A stretch of 64,000 nt of DNA, taken from Sphingorhabdus sp. 109. GTDB lineage: Bacteria > Pseudomonadota > Alphaproteobacteria > Sphingomonadales > Sphingomonadaceae. Below, in pieces: positions 48,268 to 58,262 of this stretch. Positions within the stretch are counted from its first letter, which is position 1. Each line of letters begins with the position of its first letter. The DNA lies in the NCBI RefSeq assembly GCF_902506555.1, contig NZ_LR732707.1:1579138-1643137 (forward strand), read 5' to 3'. A program made the translations under genes and the position numbers. Below the pieces are notes generated by a model. The model saw only the letters and a program-made list of their open reading frames with translations. It was not told the DNA's origin and searched no databases.

Positions 48268-48725
48268 CCGAACCGAAAATTGTCGAGATCGCCACCGATG
48301 GCGCTTGCAAGGGCAATCCCGGCCCGGGTGGCTGGGGTGCGCTGATCCGGCACGGTGACAAGGAAAAGGAAATTTCCGGCGGCGAGCCGGATACGACCAA
48401 CAACCGGATGGAATTGCGCGCCGCGATCGAGGCGCTCAACGCGCTGAAGCGGCCGTGCAAGGTCAAGCTCTCGATCGACAGCACCTATGTCAAAGACGGC
48501 ATTACCAAATGGATTTTCGGCTGGCAGAAAAACGGCTGGCGGACCGCGGCTCGCAAGCCGGTCAAGAATGCCGATCTCTGGCAGGATCTGCTAAAGGCGG
48601 TCGAGCCGCACCAGATCGAATGGCACTGGGTCAAGGGCCATGCCGGTGACGCCGATAACGAGCGCGCCGACCAGTTGGCGAGCGACGCTGCCATGAACGT
48701 CGGTGCCAATCGCCGCGGATTTTAA
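48264..48725 (+). CDS. rnhA: Ribonuclease HI
   Basis: RNase HI cuts RNA in RNA:DNA hybrids. The 153 residues carry the catalytic acids D12 ([16 protein letters not shown]), E50 ([10 protein letters not shown]), D72 ([10 protein letters not shown]) and D136 (NERADQLAS). It overlaps thrB as ATGA and ends nine bases from the converging DUF1508 gene. Confidence 0.97.
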   Translation: MTEPKIVEIATDGACKGNPGPGGWGALIRHGDKEKEISGGEPDTTNNRMELRAAIEALNALKRPCKVKLSIDSTYVKDGITKWIFGWQKNGWRTAARKPVKNADLWQDLLKAVEPHQIEWHWVKGHAGDADNERADQLASDAAMNVGANRRGF

Positions 48726-48734
48726 GCCAAGAGT

Positions 48735-48911
48735 CTAGCTATTGTCTTCAATCTCGGCATTCGGTCCGTTTTTCAGAATCGAGCTGATCGCGTTTTTTGC
48801 GCTGGCCTTGCTGGAATAGCCCTCGGTCGAGAAGATGACTTCGCTATTATATTTGAACCGAACGCGAAACTCGCCCTTCTTGTCTTTCCAGATTTCAAAC
48901 TTGTGCGCCAT
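48735..48911 (-). CDS. DUF1508/YegP family protein
   Basis: This 58-residue protein has one DUF1508 repeat, with FEIWKDKKGEFRVRFKYNSE and GYSSKASAKNAISSILKN. The family is widespread and its role is unknown. The ATG at 48911 has GAAGGAG nine bases before it; an ATG at 48920 falls directly on that Shine-Dalgarno and was rejected. It converges on rnhA. Confidence 0.9.
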   Translation of the reverse strand: MAHKFEIWKDKKGEFRVRFKYNSEVIFSTEGYSSKASAKNAISSILKNGPNAEIEDNS

Positions 48912-48994
48912 TGCTGTCATCTCCTTCGGTTGAAGGCTGAACTATTGCGCAATCCGCCGGCCCGCGCAACCGGGCCGATGTAAAACGATGTTTC

Positions 48995-50110
48995 CTAGGG
49001 AAAACGGGATGCCGCATACCGGCTGGCATCAACAGCGCGCAGACTTTCATCGGCGGTCTGGTCCAGCAGCAGTGAGCCGGCCAGTTTGGCTGCAGCGGGG
49101 GCCGTCTGGATTCCGAAGCCGCCCTGCCCCGCGAACCAGAAAAAATCTTCGGCAGTCGAATCGAAACCGATGACCGGCAGCCGGTCCGGAGCAAAGCTCC
49201 GCAAGCCCGCCCATTTCCGGCTGACGCGCTTAATGTCCACATCCATTACCTTTTCAAAACGGTCGATGGCGGTTGCAACACTCAGTTCGTCCGGCGCCAC
49301 ATCACCGGGCAGCGACGGTATTTCGTCATGCGGGCTGAGCCAATAGGCCCCGCCGGCCTCCGGTTTGAAGTAAAAGCTGCCATCCAGCCCGACGACCAGA
49401 GGCATCGCCTGTGAGGAAGGCGGATCGGTTTCGATCTGCACCATATTGCGGATCAGCGGCTGGATGCCGACCGGGGTCACGCCGGCCATCCGCGCGATAG
49501 TATCAGCCCAGGCACCGGCGGCGTTGACCAACAGGACTGCGCGGCAACTATGGTCGCCGGCGGTCAACTCCCATAGGCCGTCCTTTTTCGTGATCGCGCT
49601 GACCGGCGCCCGGCAGATCAGCTTGACGCCCTTGCGGCTGGCACTTCTGAGATAGGCCGCATGCAGCGCCGCTACATCGATATCGCGGCAATCCGGTTCA
49701 TAGACAGCATGTTGCCAGGCCGGCTTCAGATCGGGAACCAGAGCAGCTGTCTGCTCCCGTGACCAGCGCTCCATTCGGACGCCGCTGTCGGCAAAATCAG
49801 CCAGAAACTGTTCGGCCAGATGCTGCTCGTCATCGCGACCGATATTCACCGCACCGCGCGGGCCGAGAAAGGGCGTTTCCGAAAAATCCTCCGGCGGCGT
49901 TTCCAGAAAGGCGCGCGAAGCGGATGTCAGCGGCTGAACCAGCGGCCCGCCATAGCTTTCGGTCCAGAAAGCGGCCGAGCGACCGGTCGAATGATAGCCG
50001 GGATGGTCCTCCGCCTCGAGCAGCAGAACCGAACGATCCGCTCCGATTTCGGCGGCTATGCTGGCACCGGCAATGCCGGCTCCGATTATAATAACGTCAT
50101 ATTGCTTCAT
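48995..50110 (-). CDS. DadA-like FAD-dependent amino-acid oxidoreductase
   Basis: This 371-residue flavoprotein has an N-terminal FAD-binding motif IIGAGIAGASIAAEI, the second glycine-rich segment LLVNAAGAWADTIARM and GQGGFGIQTAPAAAKL near the C-terminus, as in the glycine oxidase/D-amino-acid dehydrogenase (DadA) family. The substrate cannot be told. It overlaps the upstream hydrolase gene by ATGA. Confidence 0.88.
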   Translation of the reverse strand: MKQYDVIIIGAGIAGASIAAEIGADRSVLLLEAEDHPGYHSTGRSAAFWTESYGGPLVQPLTSASRAFLETPPEDFSETPFLGPRGAVNIGRDDEQHLAEQFLADFADSGVRMERWSREQTAALVPDLKPAWQHAVYEPDCRDIDVAALHAAYLRSASRKGVKLICRAPVSAITKKDGLWELTAGDHSCRAVLLVNAAGAWADTIARMAGVTPVGIQPLIRNMVQIETDPPSSQAMPLVVGLDGSFYFKPEAGGAYWLSPHDEIPSLPGDVAPDELSVATAIDRFEKVMDVDIKRVSRKWAGLRSFAPDRLPVIGFDSTAEDFFWFAGQGGFGIQTAPAAAKLAGSLLLDQTADESLRAVDASRYAASRFP

Positions 50111-51075
50111 GTTTTTGGGGTTACCCGGTCGAGAAAGGAAAAACAGCTGGCGAGCGCGTCGTTGCGCACCTGATCAACTTCACGGAAAATTTCATGCGCG
50201 GCTTCCGCGCCATAAAGTTTCAGTTCGGCCCGCGGTATCAGATGCACCGCCCGCTCTATGGTTGGATGATCGACCAGTTCATCGGTCGATGTTGCCAGCA
50301 CCAGAACCGGCAAGTCCATCTGCATCAGCCGATTGCGATGGCGCAACTGACGGGTCGAGGAATAGGCACGTTCGACCCAGCGCCAGCTCGCCGGCCCGAG
50401 CCGCACGTAGGGACGCTCGCGGAACCAGAAAAATTCGTCCGCATAGCGGTCCGCATCATGGGTCAGCAGAGCCTGCCGCGGGACATAGGGTTCCAGCGGA
50501 TTTTCGATCGGCTTCCAGGCCCGCCGCGCGCCGCGGCCTATCATGCACATGATTTTTGCCGCCAGCTGCGCGGCCCATTCCGGCATACCGCCGCCAGCCG
50601 GCGCGAGCATTGGTGCGCTTAAAATCGCCGCATCGGGCCGGATCCGCTGTTCGGTCATCGCCCGCAAGACAATATGTCCGCCCATGCTGTGACCGACGAC
50701 GATATGCGGCCCGGGGTGGCTGGCGCGCCATGCACCGAACAGCGCCTCCAGATCCCCGACCCATGTCGCGAAATCGTCGATATGCCCGACATGCGGGTGC
50801 GGCCCGCATCGCCCCGATCCGCCCTGCCCGCGCCAGTCGACCGAAGTAACATTCCAGCCGCGCGCGTGAAAATCATGGAAGGTTTCAAGATATTTTTCGT
50901 AAAAATCGGCCCGCCCGGTCATGAACAGGACCGATCCTCTCGCCTCTTGCTGCCGCACATCCTGCAACCAGTCGAGCTTGCGGAACTGCCAACCGTCCGG
51001 ACCGTTCCATGTCCCTTCTGTTGCATCGGCCGGGACCGACCGGCGATCAAAGCGCTGCTCTTTCAAGTCTGTCAT
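50107..51075 (-). CDS. Alpha/beta hydrolase, lysophospholipase-like
   Basis: This 322-residue protein has the nucleophile elbow VVGHSMGGHIV, an oxyanion-side GRADFYEKYLET, and a late DELVDHPTIE before the catalytic His, in the style of PldB-like monoacylglycerol lipases. The ATG at 51075 was chosen over a GTG at 51096, as neither has a good Shine-Dalgarno. It is divergent from cpaA. Confidence 0.87.
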   Translation of the reverse strand: MTDLKEQRFDRRSVPADATEGTWNGPDGWQFRKLDWLQDVRQQEARGSVLFMTGRADFYEKYLETFHDFHARGWNVTSVDWRGQGGSGRCGPHPHVGHIDDFATWVGDLEALFGAWRASHPGPHIVVGHSMGGHIVLRAMTEQRIRPDAAILSAPMLAPAGGGMPEWAAQLAAKIMCMIGRGARRAWKPIENPLEPYVPRQALLTHDADRYADEFFWFRERPYVRLGPASWRWVERAYSSTRQLRHRNRLMQMDLPVLVLATSTDELVDHPTIERAVHLIPRAELKLYGAEAAHEIFREVDQVRNDALASCFSFLDRVTPKT

Positions 51076-51168
51076 ATCACGCTTTATCGTTGTCACAGGG
51101 TCGGAAAGAAACCGTTCGAAAAATCATGGTTACTATTTGGTAAGGCAAATTCACTAGACGGTCTGCCC

Positions 51169-51651
51169 ATGGATAGCGAAACTTTCATCTACTTGCTCTG
51201 GGGCGGATTGGCAATTGCACTGATTGCAGCGGCCGTTACGGATCTCAAAAGCCGCCATATCTCCAACTGGCTGAACCTGGGCATAGCCCTCGGCGCACCG
51301 ATATTCTGGATAGCCAGCGGTATGACCATCTGGCCGGAGATGATCGGGCAAATAGGCCTGGCTGCTGTCATATTCACCATATTTGCCGCCATGTTCGCGG
51401 TCGGCGCGATGGGTGGAGGCGACGTCAAACTGCTGACCGCCCTGTCCCTGTGGATGCACTGGCTGACATTTCTGGAACTGCTAGTGATCATGTCGATCGC
51501 AGGCGGCCTGCTGACTTTGTTAATGATGATCAGCAAGACAATCCGAAAGACCGAAGGCCCAATAAAGGTTCCCTACGGGGTCGCGATCGCATTTTCCGGG
51601 CTCTGGATGATCTGGGGCATCACGGGACATAGTTCACAAACGATATTTTAA
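51169..51651 (+). CDS. cpaA: Prepilin peptidase CpaA/TadV
   Basis: This type IV prepilin peptidase processes Flp-type pilins and pseudopilins. The 160 residues have about five membrane segments, and two catalytic aspartates: one in AAVTDLKSRHISNWLN and one in GGGDVKLL, the A24 peptidase motifs. The ATG at 51169 is the first in frame after an upstream stop. It heads a Tad block that has no adjacent pilin. Confidence 0.92.
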   Translation: MDSETFIYLLWGGLAIALIAAAVTDLKSRHISNWLNLGIALGAPIFWIASGMTIWPEMIGQIGLAAVIFTIFAAMFAVGAMGGGDVKLLTALSLWMHWLTFLELLVIMSIAGGLLTLLMMISKTIRKTEGPIKVPYGVAIAFSGLWMIWGITGHSSQTIF

Positions 51652-51725
51652 CCATTTTACTCGAAAGAGGCAATGACCGCCAATGGAACCAATCGGGCGG
51701 GGGCATTCAGGAGGCGTTAGACGTC

Positions 51726-52685
51726 ATGGACAAGAAGAAAATCATTTTGCTGGTTGGCGCACTGATCGTAGCTGCGGTCACGGCATTGCTCGCGAAGAAT
51801 ATGTTTGATGGTGCCTCCGCGCCGCAAGTGGCTGCGAAGAAGGCCGAAGTTCTTGGCGAGGAAATTCTCGTCGCAACCCGCGCCCTGCCGGTTGGCACAA
51901 TCATCACGCCCGACAGTTTCCGTTTCCAGCCATGGCCGAAGGATCTGGTCGAGGAAGCCTATTTCATGAAGGAAGGCACGGACGTAGAGACGCTCGCCGG
52001 CACGGTTGTCCGCAATCCGGTTACCGCCGGCCAGCCGCTTACCAAAGGCGCACTGGTGGCACCGGGTGATCGCGGCTTCCTTGCTGCAGCCCTCGGCCCC
52101 GGCATGCGCGCCGTCACTATTCCGGTATCGGGACTGACCGGCGTTGCAGGCTTTGTATTTCCGGGCGACCGGGTCGACCTGATGCTGACCCAGTCGGTCC
52201 AGGGAGAAGGCCCCGAGCTGAAGGTTTCCGAAACCGTGATCCGCAATCTGCGCGTATTGGCCACCGACAACCGCGTAACCGCAACCACGAATGAAGCCGG
52301 ACAGCAGGTCGCCAAAAAGGCCAAGCTCGTCACGCTCGAGGCCACGCCGAAAATTGCCGAGCAGATTTCGGTCGCCCAGACTCTCGGAACGTTGAGCCTG
52401 TCGCTGCGTTCGCTTGCCGACAGCGCCGCCGAACTCGAGGAAGCCATTGCTTCCGGTGCGATCAAGCTGCCCAAAACCGATGATCCGGTTGCCGAGGCCG
52501 ACATGATCCGCTCGCTGGCTGCGCGTCCAACCAGCACGAAATCCAGCTTCTCGACCGGCGGAGACGTGTCGCGCTTTGAAACGCGCTCGCCACCACCACT
52601 GGCCGAGAAGGAAAAACCCAAAGGTCCGGTAGTCCGCGTAGCACGCGGCAACACGGTCAATGATATCGAATTTGGAGACAAATAA
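51726..52685 (+). CDS. cpaB: Flp pilus assembly protein CpaB/RcpC
   Basis: CpaB is a periplasmic Tad assembly protein. The 319 residues have an N-terminal membrane segment (KKIILLVGALIVAAVTALL), a SAF domain (LVATRALPVGTIITPDS) and a CpaB core with VFPGDRVDLMLT. The ATG has AGGAGG upstream. It overlaps cpaC by one base (TAATG). Confidence 0.95.
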   Translation: MDKKKIILLVGALIVAAVTALLAKNMFDGASAPQVAAKKAEVLGEEILVATRALPVGTIITPDSFRFQPWPKDLVEEAYFMKEGTDVETLAGTVVRNPVTAGQPLTKGALVAPGDRGFLAAALGPGMRAVTIPVSGLTGVAGFVFPGDRVDLMLTQSVQGEGPELKVSETVIRNLRVLATDNRVTATTNEAGQQVAKKAKLVTLEATPKIAEQISVAQTLGTLSLSLRSLADSAAELEEAIASGAIKLPKTDDPVAEADMIRSLAARPTSTKSSFSTGGDVSRFETRSPPPLAEKEKPKGPVVRVARGNTVNDIEFGDK

Positions 52686-54310
52686 TGGCCGTAGTATCTG
52701 CACAGCCTGGACGCCCGGCGAAAAAGGCAATCGGCATGACCGTTGTTGCCGCCCTCGCCATGGCCCTGGTTGCCAACAGCACCACTGCACTTAACGCCCA
52801 GTCGGTCAATGTATCCCAGCCGAGTTCCCGGATCACCTTATCGGTCGGCCGTGGCAAGCTGATCACCCTGCCCGCTTCGATCGAAGATATTTTCATTGCG
52901 GAAAATGCGATTGCCGACGTTCAGGTTCGCTCGCCGCGCCAGATCTATATTTTCGGCAAAAAAGGCGGCCAGACGAGCTTTTACGCAACCAGCGCGTCCG
53001 GAAAGGTTATCTATTCGGCTGAAGTGTCCGTCGGCGCGGAAATATCCTCAATCGACCAGATGCTGAATCTGGCCATGCCGGATGCCAATATCGCGGTCAG
53101 CACGACCAACAATTTCGTGCTGCTCACCGGCACTATCGCCGATCCGGATGATGCGGAAGAAGCAGAGAATCTGGTTCAGGCCTTTGTCGGCGATACCACC
53201 CGGGTGGTCAGCCGCCTGAAAACAGCGACACCGATGCAGGTCAACCTGAAAGTCCGCTTTGCCGAAGTCAGTCGTTCGCTGGCCAAGGAAATCAACGGCA
53301 ATCTGCTGACCCGTGACACCACTGGCGGCTTCCAGTTCGGTGTATCCCGTGGGCGCGACTTCGGTTCAATCACGGATTTCGACACCTCATCCTTCCCGAG
53401 CCTGGACGCATCCAGCCTGTTTGGCTTGCCCGCGGGTTCTGTCTCGCTGCCGTTCAACACGGCGACCGGCCAGTTCGTGACGGCCGGTGGAACCGCTTTC
53501 AACTATAATACCGGTTCAGAGCTCAACACCATACAGGCCGCAGGCCGCCTGTTCGGCATTGACATCGCGACCGCTCTGGACGTGTCCGAACGTGTTGGCC
53601 TGGTCAGCACTCTGGCGTCGCCGAATCTGACCGCCATATCGGGCGAGACGGCGACATTCCTGGCGGGCGGCGAGTTTCCCATCCCGATTTCAACCGGTCT
53701 GGGCGAGGTTTCCGTCCAGTATAAGAATTACGGTGTCAGCCTGTCCTATACGCCGACCGTGCTTTCCAACGGCCGGATCTCGATCCGCGTGGCACCGGAA
53801 GTATCGGAAATCACCACCAATGGTGCCGTGATCATCAATGGTTTCAGCATTCCGGCGGTTTCGACCCGGCGGGCAGAAACCACGGTCGAACTGGGATCGG
53901 GCGAAAGCTTCATGATCGCCGGCCTTATGCAGAACAGCTACAACTCGGCAATCGCAAAAACCCCTGGTCTGGCCGATGTTCCCATTCTCGGCGCGTTGTT
54001 CAAGTCGGATGGCTATAGCCGCAACGAAACAGAGCTGATGATTGTGGTCACCCCTTATCTGGTCAAGCCGGTGAGTGACAACGAGATCGTTTTGCCGACC
54101 GACGGCTTCAAGGCTGCCAATGATGCGGAACGGTTCCTGATGAACCGCAACCATTCCGGCACCGGCGGCGAGCGTCCAAAGCCGACTGTGGCTCCAGCCA
54201 CGCCGGACAGCCAGAGCTTTGGCAGTCTGCAGACTCCGGCTCCGGTCCAGTCAGCCAAAAAATCCGGGAATTCGGGCAGCAGCGCTCCCGGTTTCAGTTT
54301 CGATAAATAA
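52685..54310 (+). CDS. cpaC: Tad secretin CpaC/RcpA
   Basis: CpaC is the outer-membrane secretin for the Flp pilus. The 541 residues have a signal sequence, an N-terminal secretin domain with GRGKLITLP and VRSPRQIYIFGKKGG, a BON-like region and the C-terminal secretin ring with LASPNLTAISGETATFLAGG, FPIPIS and IMIVVTPYLV-like ELMIVVTPYLVKP. It overlaps cpaB by one base. A gap of 21 bases separates cpaD. Confidence 0.96.
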   Translation: MAVVSAQPGRPAKKAIGMTVVAALAMALVANSTTALNAQSVNVSQPSSRITLSVGRGKLITLPASIEDIFIAENAIADVQVRSPRQIYIFGKKGGQTSFYATSASGKVIYSAEVSVGAEISSIDQMLNLAMPDANIAVSTTNNFVLLTGTIADPDDAEEAENLVQAFVGDTTRVVSRLKTATPMQVNLKVRFAEVSRSLAKEINGNLLTRDTTGGFQFGVSRGRDFGSITDFDTSSFPSLDASSLFGLPAGSVSLPFNTATGQFVTAGGTAFNYNTGSELNTIQAAGRLFGIDIATALDVSERVGLVSTLASPNLTAISGETATFLAGGEFPIPISTGLGEVSVQYKNYGVSLSYTPTVLSNGRISIRVAPEVSEITTNGAVIINGFSIPAVSTRRAETTVELGSGESFMIAGLMQNSYNSAIAKTPGLADVPILGALFKSDGYSRNETELMIVVTPYLVKPVSDNEIVLPTDGFKAANDAERFLMNRNHSGTGGERPKPTVAPATPDSQSFGSLQTPAPVQSAKKSGNSGSSAPGFSFDK

Positions 54311-54331
54311 GCCCGATCAGGAGAACAGATC

Positions 54332-54931
54332 ATGCGCATCGTTTCAATGGCACTCATCACCGCTCTCGGGCTCTCGGTTACCGCTTGCGGCAGCACCACC
54401 GCGAACCGGAGCGTCTACAGCGAACGCCAGCCGGTGGTTTCCAAAGCGAATTTCGTACTGGACCTGAATGCCGGGAGTGGCGGCCTGTCTTCGGCGGAGC
54501 AAAACCGTCTGTCCGGCTGGTTCGACGCGCTCGAACTGGGCTATGGTGACCGGGTGTCGATCGACGACCCGGGCTATGCGGCCAGCCCGGTCGCCAAGGC
54601 GGCGGTCGAGAATATCGTCGCGGGCTACGGCTTGCTCATCAGCGAGAACGCACCGGTTACCGAAGGCCATGTTCCTGCCGGCCTGATGCGGGTCGTTGTG
54701 ACGCGCACCAAGGCCTCAGTGCCGGGATGCCCCGATTTCAGCTATCGCAGCCACACCGATTTTCAGGTGCGGACCAGCGAAAATTACGGTTGCGGAACAA
54801 ACAGCACGCTTTCTGCGATGATTGCCAATCCGGAAGATCTGGTCCGCGGCCAGACGGCCGATGGCGAGGATCAGTCGCGGGCTTCGAAGGCCATCCGGGC
54901 CTATCGTGACAAGAATGTTGGAGGACAATAA
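54332..54931 (+). CDS. cpaD: Pilus assembly lipoprotein CpaD
   Basis: CpaD is an outer-membrane lipoprotein of the Tad system. The 199 residues have a lipobox (LSVTAC) and the CpaD core with CPDFS and NYGCGTNSTLSAMIANPEDL, the family signature. It overlaps cpaE by one base (TAATG). Confidence 0.93.
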   Translation: MRIVSMALITALGLSVTACGSTTANRSVYSERQPVVSKANFVLDLNAGSGGLSSAEQNRLSGWFDALELGYGDRVSIDDPGYAASPVAKAAVENIVAGYGLLISENAPVTEGHVPAGLMRVVVTRTKASVPGCPDFSYRSHTDFQVRTSENYGCGTNSTLSAMIANPEDLVRGQTADGEDQSRASKAIRAYRDKNVGGQ

Positions 54932-56217
54932 TGAACGCTCCCTGGAAACCTGGCTCGGTCAACGGCCGTGAACCATTTGCCGCTTTTGTCTGCGATGATG
55001 ACACGCTCGAAATACTCCGGCCGGTGGCCGAAGAAATGGGCTGGCCGATCGACAAATGCAGCAAGGGTGGTCTGCGCAATGCGATCCAGACACTCTCTGT
55101 TTCCGCCAGCCCCAATATCCTGCTGGTGGATCTGTCGGAATCCGGCGATCCGCTGAACGATATCAATTCGCTGGCCGAGGTCTGCGAACCCGGCACCGTG
55201 GTGGTAGCCATGGGCCAGGTCAACGACGTGCGTCTCTATCGCGACCTGATCGTCAGCGGTCTGCAGGACTATCTTTTGAAACCGTTCAGCCCGGATCAGC
55301 TGCGTGACGTATTGGCCCAGGCCCAAGCGGTCCTCAACGCGCCGAAGGTTGACGATCAGCAGGCAGAAAAGCCGCATATTTCAACCGCCGTCATCGGTAC
55401 CCGTGGCGGCGTCGGCGCGTCGACCATCGCCACGTCGCTGGCCTGGCTGCTCAGCCATGACCGGGAGCGGCTGACCGCATTGCTCGATCTGGATGTTCAT
55501 TTCGGCACCGGCGCGCTGTCGCTGGACCTGGAGCCCGGCCGCGGCCTGACCGATGCGATCGACAATCCGAGCCGGATCGATGGCCTGTTCATCGAACGGG
55601 CGATGATCAAGGCCAATGAGAAACTGTCGCTGCTATCCGCAGAGGCACCGATCAATTCACCGATCCTGACCGACGGCACCGCCTTCTTCCAGCTACAGGA
55701 AGAATTCCGCGCCGCGTTCGACTGCACGGTGATTGACCTGCCGCGCGACATGCTGATCAACTATCCTCATCTTCTCGGTGATGTAAATGCTACCGTGATC
55801 GTCACGGAACTGACGCTCGCTTCGGCGCGCGACTGCATTCGCTTGCTGTCCTGGCTGAAGTCCCACGCCGCGCAGAGCAAGGTCTATGTCGTGGCCAACA
55901 AGGTACAGACGGCCAATCTCGAAATCAGCCGGCAGGACTTCGAAAGCTCCATCGAGCGCAAGATCGATATCATGATACCGCATGATGCCAAGACCGCTGC
56001 GCAGGCGGCCAAACTGGGCCAGGCCATGGTCGAGGCCGGCAAAGCGAGCAAGGCCTCGGCAAAAATCGTCGAACTGACCAGTCTGGTTCTCGGCTCCGTA
56101 AGCGGTGGTGAAGACCCGGAAGAGGCAGGCAGCAAAAAATCGTTCATGAATAAATTTGGCGATTTCAAATCACTTCTGCCGTCAAAAAAAGCCAAGGAAG
56201 AAACTCCTGAAGCCTGA
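54931..56217 (+). CDS. cpaE: Pilus assembly protein CpaE/TadZ (ParA-like)
   Basis: CpaE localises the Tad machine to a cell pole. The 428 residues have a receiver-like N-terminal domain (FVCDDDTLEILRPV ... LLVDLSES) and a ParA/MinD-like ATPase domain. The Walker A segment is GTRGGVGASTIATSLA, where canonical ParA has GKT; the lysine is replaced, as is frequent in CpaE, so ATP turnover may be weak or absent. cpaF is expected next but is not there. Confidence 0.94.
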   Translation: MNAPWKPGSVNGREPFAAFVCDDDTLEILRPVAEEMGWPIDKCSKGGLRNAIQTLSVSASPNILLVDLSESGDPLNDINSLAEVCEPGTVVVAMGQVNDVRLYRDLIVSGLQDYLLKPFSPDQLRDVLAQAQAVLNAPKVDDQQAEKPHISTAVIGTRGGVGASTIATSLAWLLSHDRERLTALLDLDVHFGTGALSLDLEPGRGLTDAIDNPSRIDGLFIERAMIKANEKLSLLSAEAPINSPILTDGTAFFQLQEEFRAAFDCTVIDLPRDMLINYPHLLGDVNATVIVTELTLASARDCIRLLSWLKSHAAQSKVYVVANKVQTANLEISRQDFESSIERKIDIMIPHDAKTAAQAAKLGQAMVEAGKASKASAKIVELTSLVLGSVSGGEDPEEAGSKKSFMNKFGDFKSLLPSKKAKEETPEA

Positions 56218-56258
56218 ACCAGGCGGCAGATTTTCTTCGGCTTTATAGGGATTAGACA

Positions 56259-57230
56259 ATGGGTATAATGCAAATTGCGATATTGGGTACCGGTGTTATG
56301 GCGGTTCTGCTGCTGCTCATCTTTGCCTATGCCGGCCCATCACAATCCAAGGCCTCGGCGCGACGACTTGATAAAGTCAAATATCGCCATTCGGATAGCG
56401 ACAATGTCCGGGTGGAAGCGCAAATGAAAAAAGCGCTCTCGGCGCGGCGCAAGACCATGCGTCCCCGGGGCGAGAATATGACCAAGCTGGAAAGGCTGGC
56501 CATCCGGCTGGAAAAAACCGGCAAACAATGGCCGCTGTCCTATTTTTTCTACGCCGCTGGCGGTCTGTTCGTGGTCGTATCCGGCCTGCTTCTGCTCAAG
56601 GGCGCACCGCTTCTGCTATGCCTGTTCGTCGGCCTTCTGGTCGGCGCCGGGATCCCGCATTTTGTCGTCGGCTTCCTGATCAACCGGCGGGTATCCAGAT
56701 TTACCGCCTCGTTCCCCGATGCAATCGAACTGCTCGTTCGTGGCCTTCGCTCGGGCCTTCCGGTGACGGAAACCATTGGCGTGGTCGCCAAGGAAATCGA
56801 CGGCCCTGTCGGCGAGGAATTCCAGAAAGTGGTTGATCGGATCAAGATCGGCCAGACGATGGAGGATGCGCTGCAGGAAAGCGCGAAGCGTATGGAAACA
56901 CCGGAATTCCAGTTCTTCTGCATCACGCTGGCGATCCAGAGGGAAACCGGCGGCAACCTGGCGGAAACATTGTTCAATCTTGCCGATGTTCTGCGCAAAC
57001 GCGGACAGATGAAACTGAAGATCAAGGCAATGTCGTCGGAATCCAAGGCTTCCGCCTATATCGTCGGATCGCTGCCGTTCATTGTCTTCGGGCTGGTTTA
57101 CACCGTGAACCCGACATATCTGGCCGGCTTTTTCTATGAAGAACGTCTGATCATCGCAGGCCTGGGTGGCCTCTGCTGGATGGGCATTGGCGTGTTCATC
57201 ATGGCCAAGATGGTCAATTTCGAAATTTAG
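56259..57230 (+). CDS. tadB: Tad inner-membrane protein TadB
   Basis: TadB is a GspF-type inner-membrane platform protein that works with TadC and the CpaF ATPase. The 323 residues have about four membrane segments and a cytoplasmic GspF/T2SSF domain (FPDAIELLVRGLRSGLPV, RETGGNLAETLFNLADVLRKR). It starts 42 bases after cpaE, so there is no room for cpaF between them. Confidence 0.95.
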   Translation: MGIMQIAILGTGVMAVLLLLIFAYAGPSQSKASARRLDKVKYRHSDSDNVRVEAQMKKALSARRKTMRPRGENMTKLERLAIRLEKTGKQWPLSYFFYAAGGLFVVVSGLLLLKGAPLLLCLFVGLLVGAGIPHFVVGFLINRRVSRFTASFPDAIELLVRGLRSGLPVTETIGVVAKEIDGPVGEEFQKVVDRIKIGQTMEDALQESAKRMETPEFQFFCITLAIQRETGGNLAETLFNLADVLRKRGQMKLKIKAMSSESKASAYIVGSLPFIVFGLVYTVNPTYLAGFFYEERLIIAGLGGLCWMGIGVFIMAKMVNFEI

Positions 57231-57248
57231 GATGAAGGTGCAAGGCAA

Positions 57249-58238
57249 ATGACAAGCGGCGGCGGACCAACATTATTCGGCATAGACGTGCTCTGGGTGG
57301 CGACCATTCTGGCAGCCGTTGCCACAGCGGCTGTATTTTTCGCAATCTACGCCGCCGTGACGGTCCGCGACCCCATGGCGAAAAGGGTCAAGGCCCTCAA
57401 TGAGCGCCGCGAACAGCTGAAAGCAGGCATCACCGCCTCAACCACCAAGAAGCGGGCAAAGCTGGTCCAGCAAAATGACACCACCGATCGCATGCGCAAC
57501 ATGCTCGCGTCGATGCAGGTCTTGCAGGACACCCAGGTCAAGGAAGCGCAGCAGAAGCTGGCACAGGCCGGCATCCGCTCCAAGGACATGGCTTTTGTCA
57601 TCATTTTCAGCCGTCTCGTGCTGCCGATCATATTGGGCGGTGGCGCGGCGCTGGCCATTTACGGGTTTAACTATTTGTCCGACTGGTCCGATCTCAAGCG
57701 TTTCGGCGTCTTCGCCGGTGCAGCGATCGCCGGTTATAAAGGGGCTGATATTTACGTAAACAACCTGATCGCCAAGCGCACCGATCTGATCCGCAAGGGC
57801 CTGCCGGACGCTATTGATCTGCTCGTCATCTGTGCGGAAGCCGGTCTCACCGTCGACTCCGCCTTTGCCCGGGTTTCAAAGGAACTCGGCAGCGCCTATC
57901 CGGAGCTCGCCGACGAATTTTCGCTGACCTCGATCGAGCTGGGCTTTCTGACCGAGCGGCGGCAGGCTTTTGAAAATCTCGCCTATCGCGTCAATCTGGA
58001 CCATATCAAGGGCGTGGTAACAACCATGATCCAGACCGAAAAATATGGTACACCGCTCGCGTCATCGCTGCGGGTCCTGTCAGCGGAATTCCGTAACGAC
58101 CGGATGATGCGCGCCGAAGAAAAGGCGGCCCGTCTGCCAGCCATCATGACGATACCGCTGATCATGTTCATTCTGCCGACATTGTTCATCGTGATCCTCG
58201 GCCCCGCGGCCTGCTCGATCTCCGATGCGATGCTGTAG
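57249..58238 (+). CDS. tadC: Tad inner-membrane protein TadC
   Basis: TadC is the second GspF-type platform protein, 329 residues with about four membrane segments and the T2SSF domain (LPDAIDLLVICAEAGLTVDSA; TPLASSLRVLSAEFRNDRM). It starts 19 bases after tadB and is the last recognised gene of the block; tadD, tadE, tadF and tadG are not seen here. Confidence 0.95.
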   Translation: MTSGGGPTLFGIDVLWVATILAAVATAAVFFAIYAAVTVRDPMAKRVKALNERREQLKAGITASTTKKRAKLVQQNDTTDRMRNMLASMQVLQDTQVKEAQQKLAQAGIRSKDMAFVIIFSRLVLPIILGGGAALAIYGFNYLSDWSDLKRFGVFAGAAIAGYKGADIYVNNLIAKRTDLIRKGLPDAIDLLVICAEAGLTVDSAFARVSKELGSAYPELADEFSLTSIELGFLTERRQAFENLAYRVNLDHIKGVVTTMIQTEKYGTPLASSLRVLSAEFRNDRMMRAEEKAARLPAIMTIPLIMFILPTLFIVILGPAACSISDAML

Positions 58239-58262
58239 CGCTGAAAACCAGCTGAAAACCAG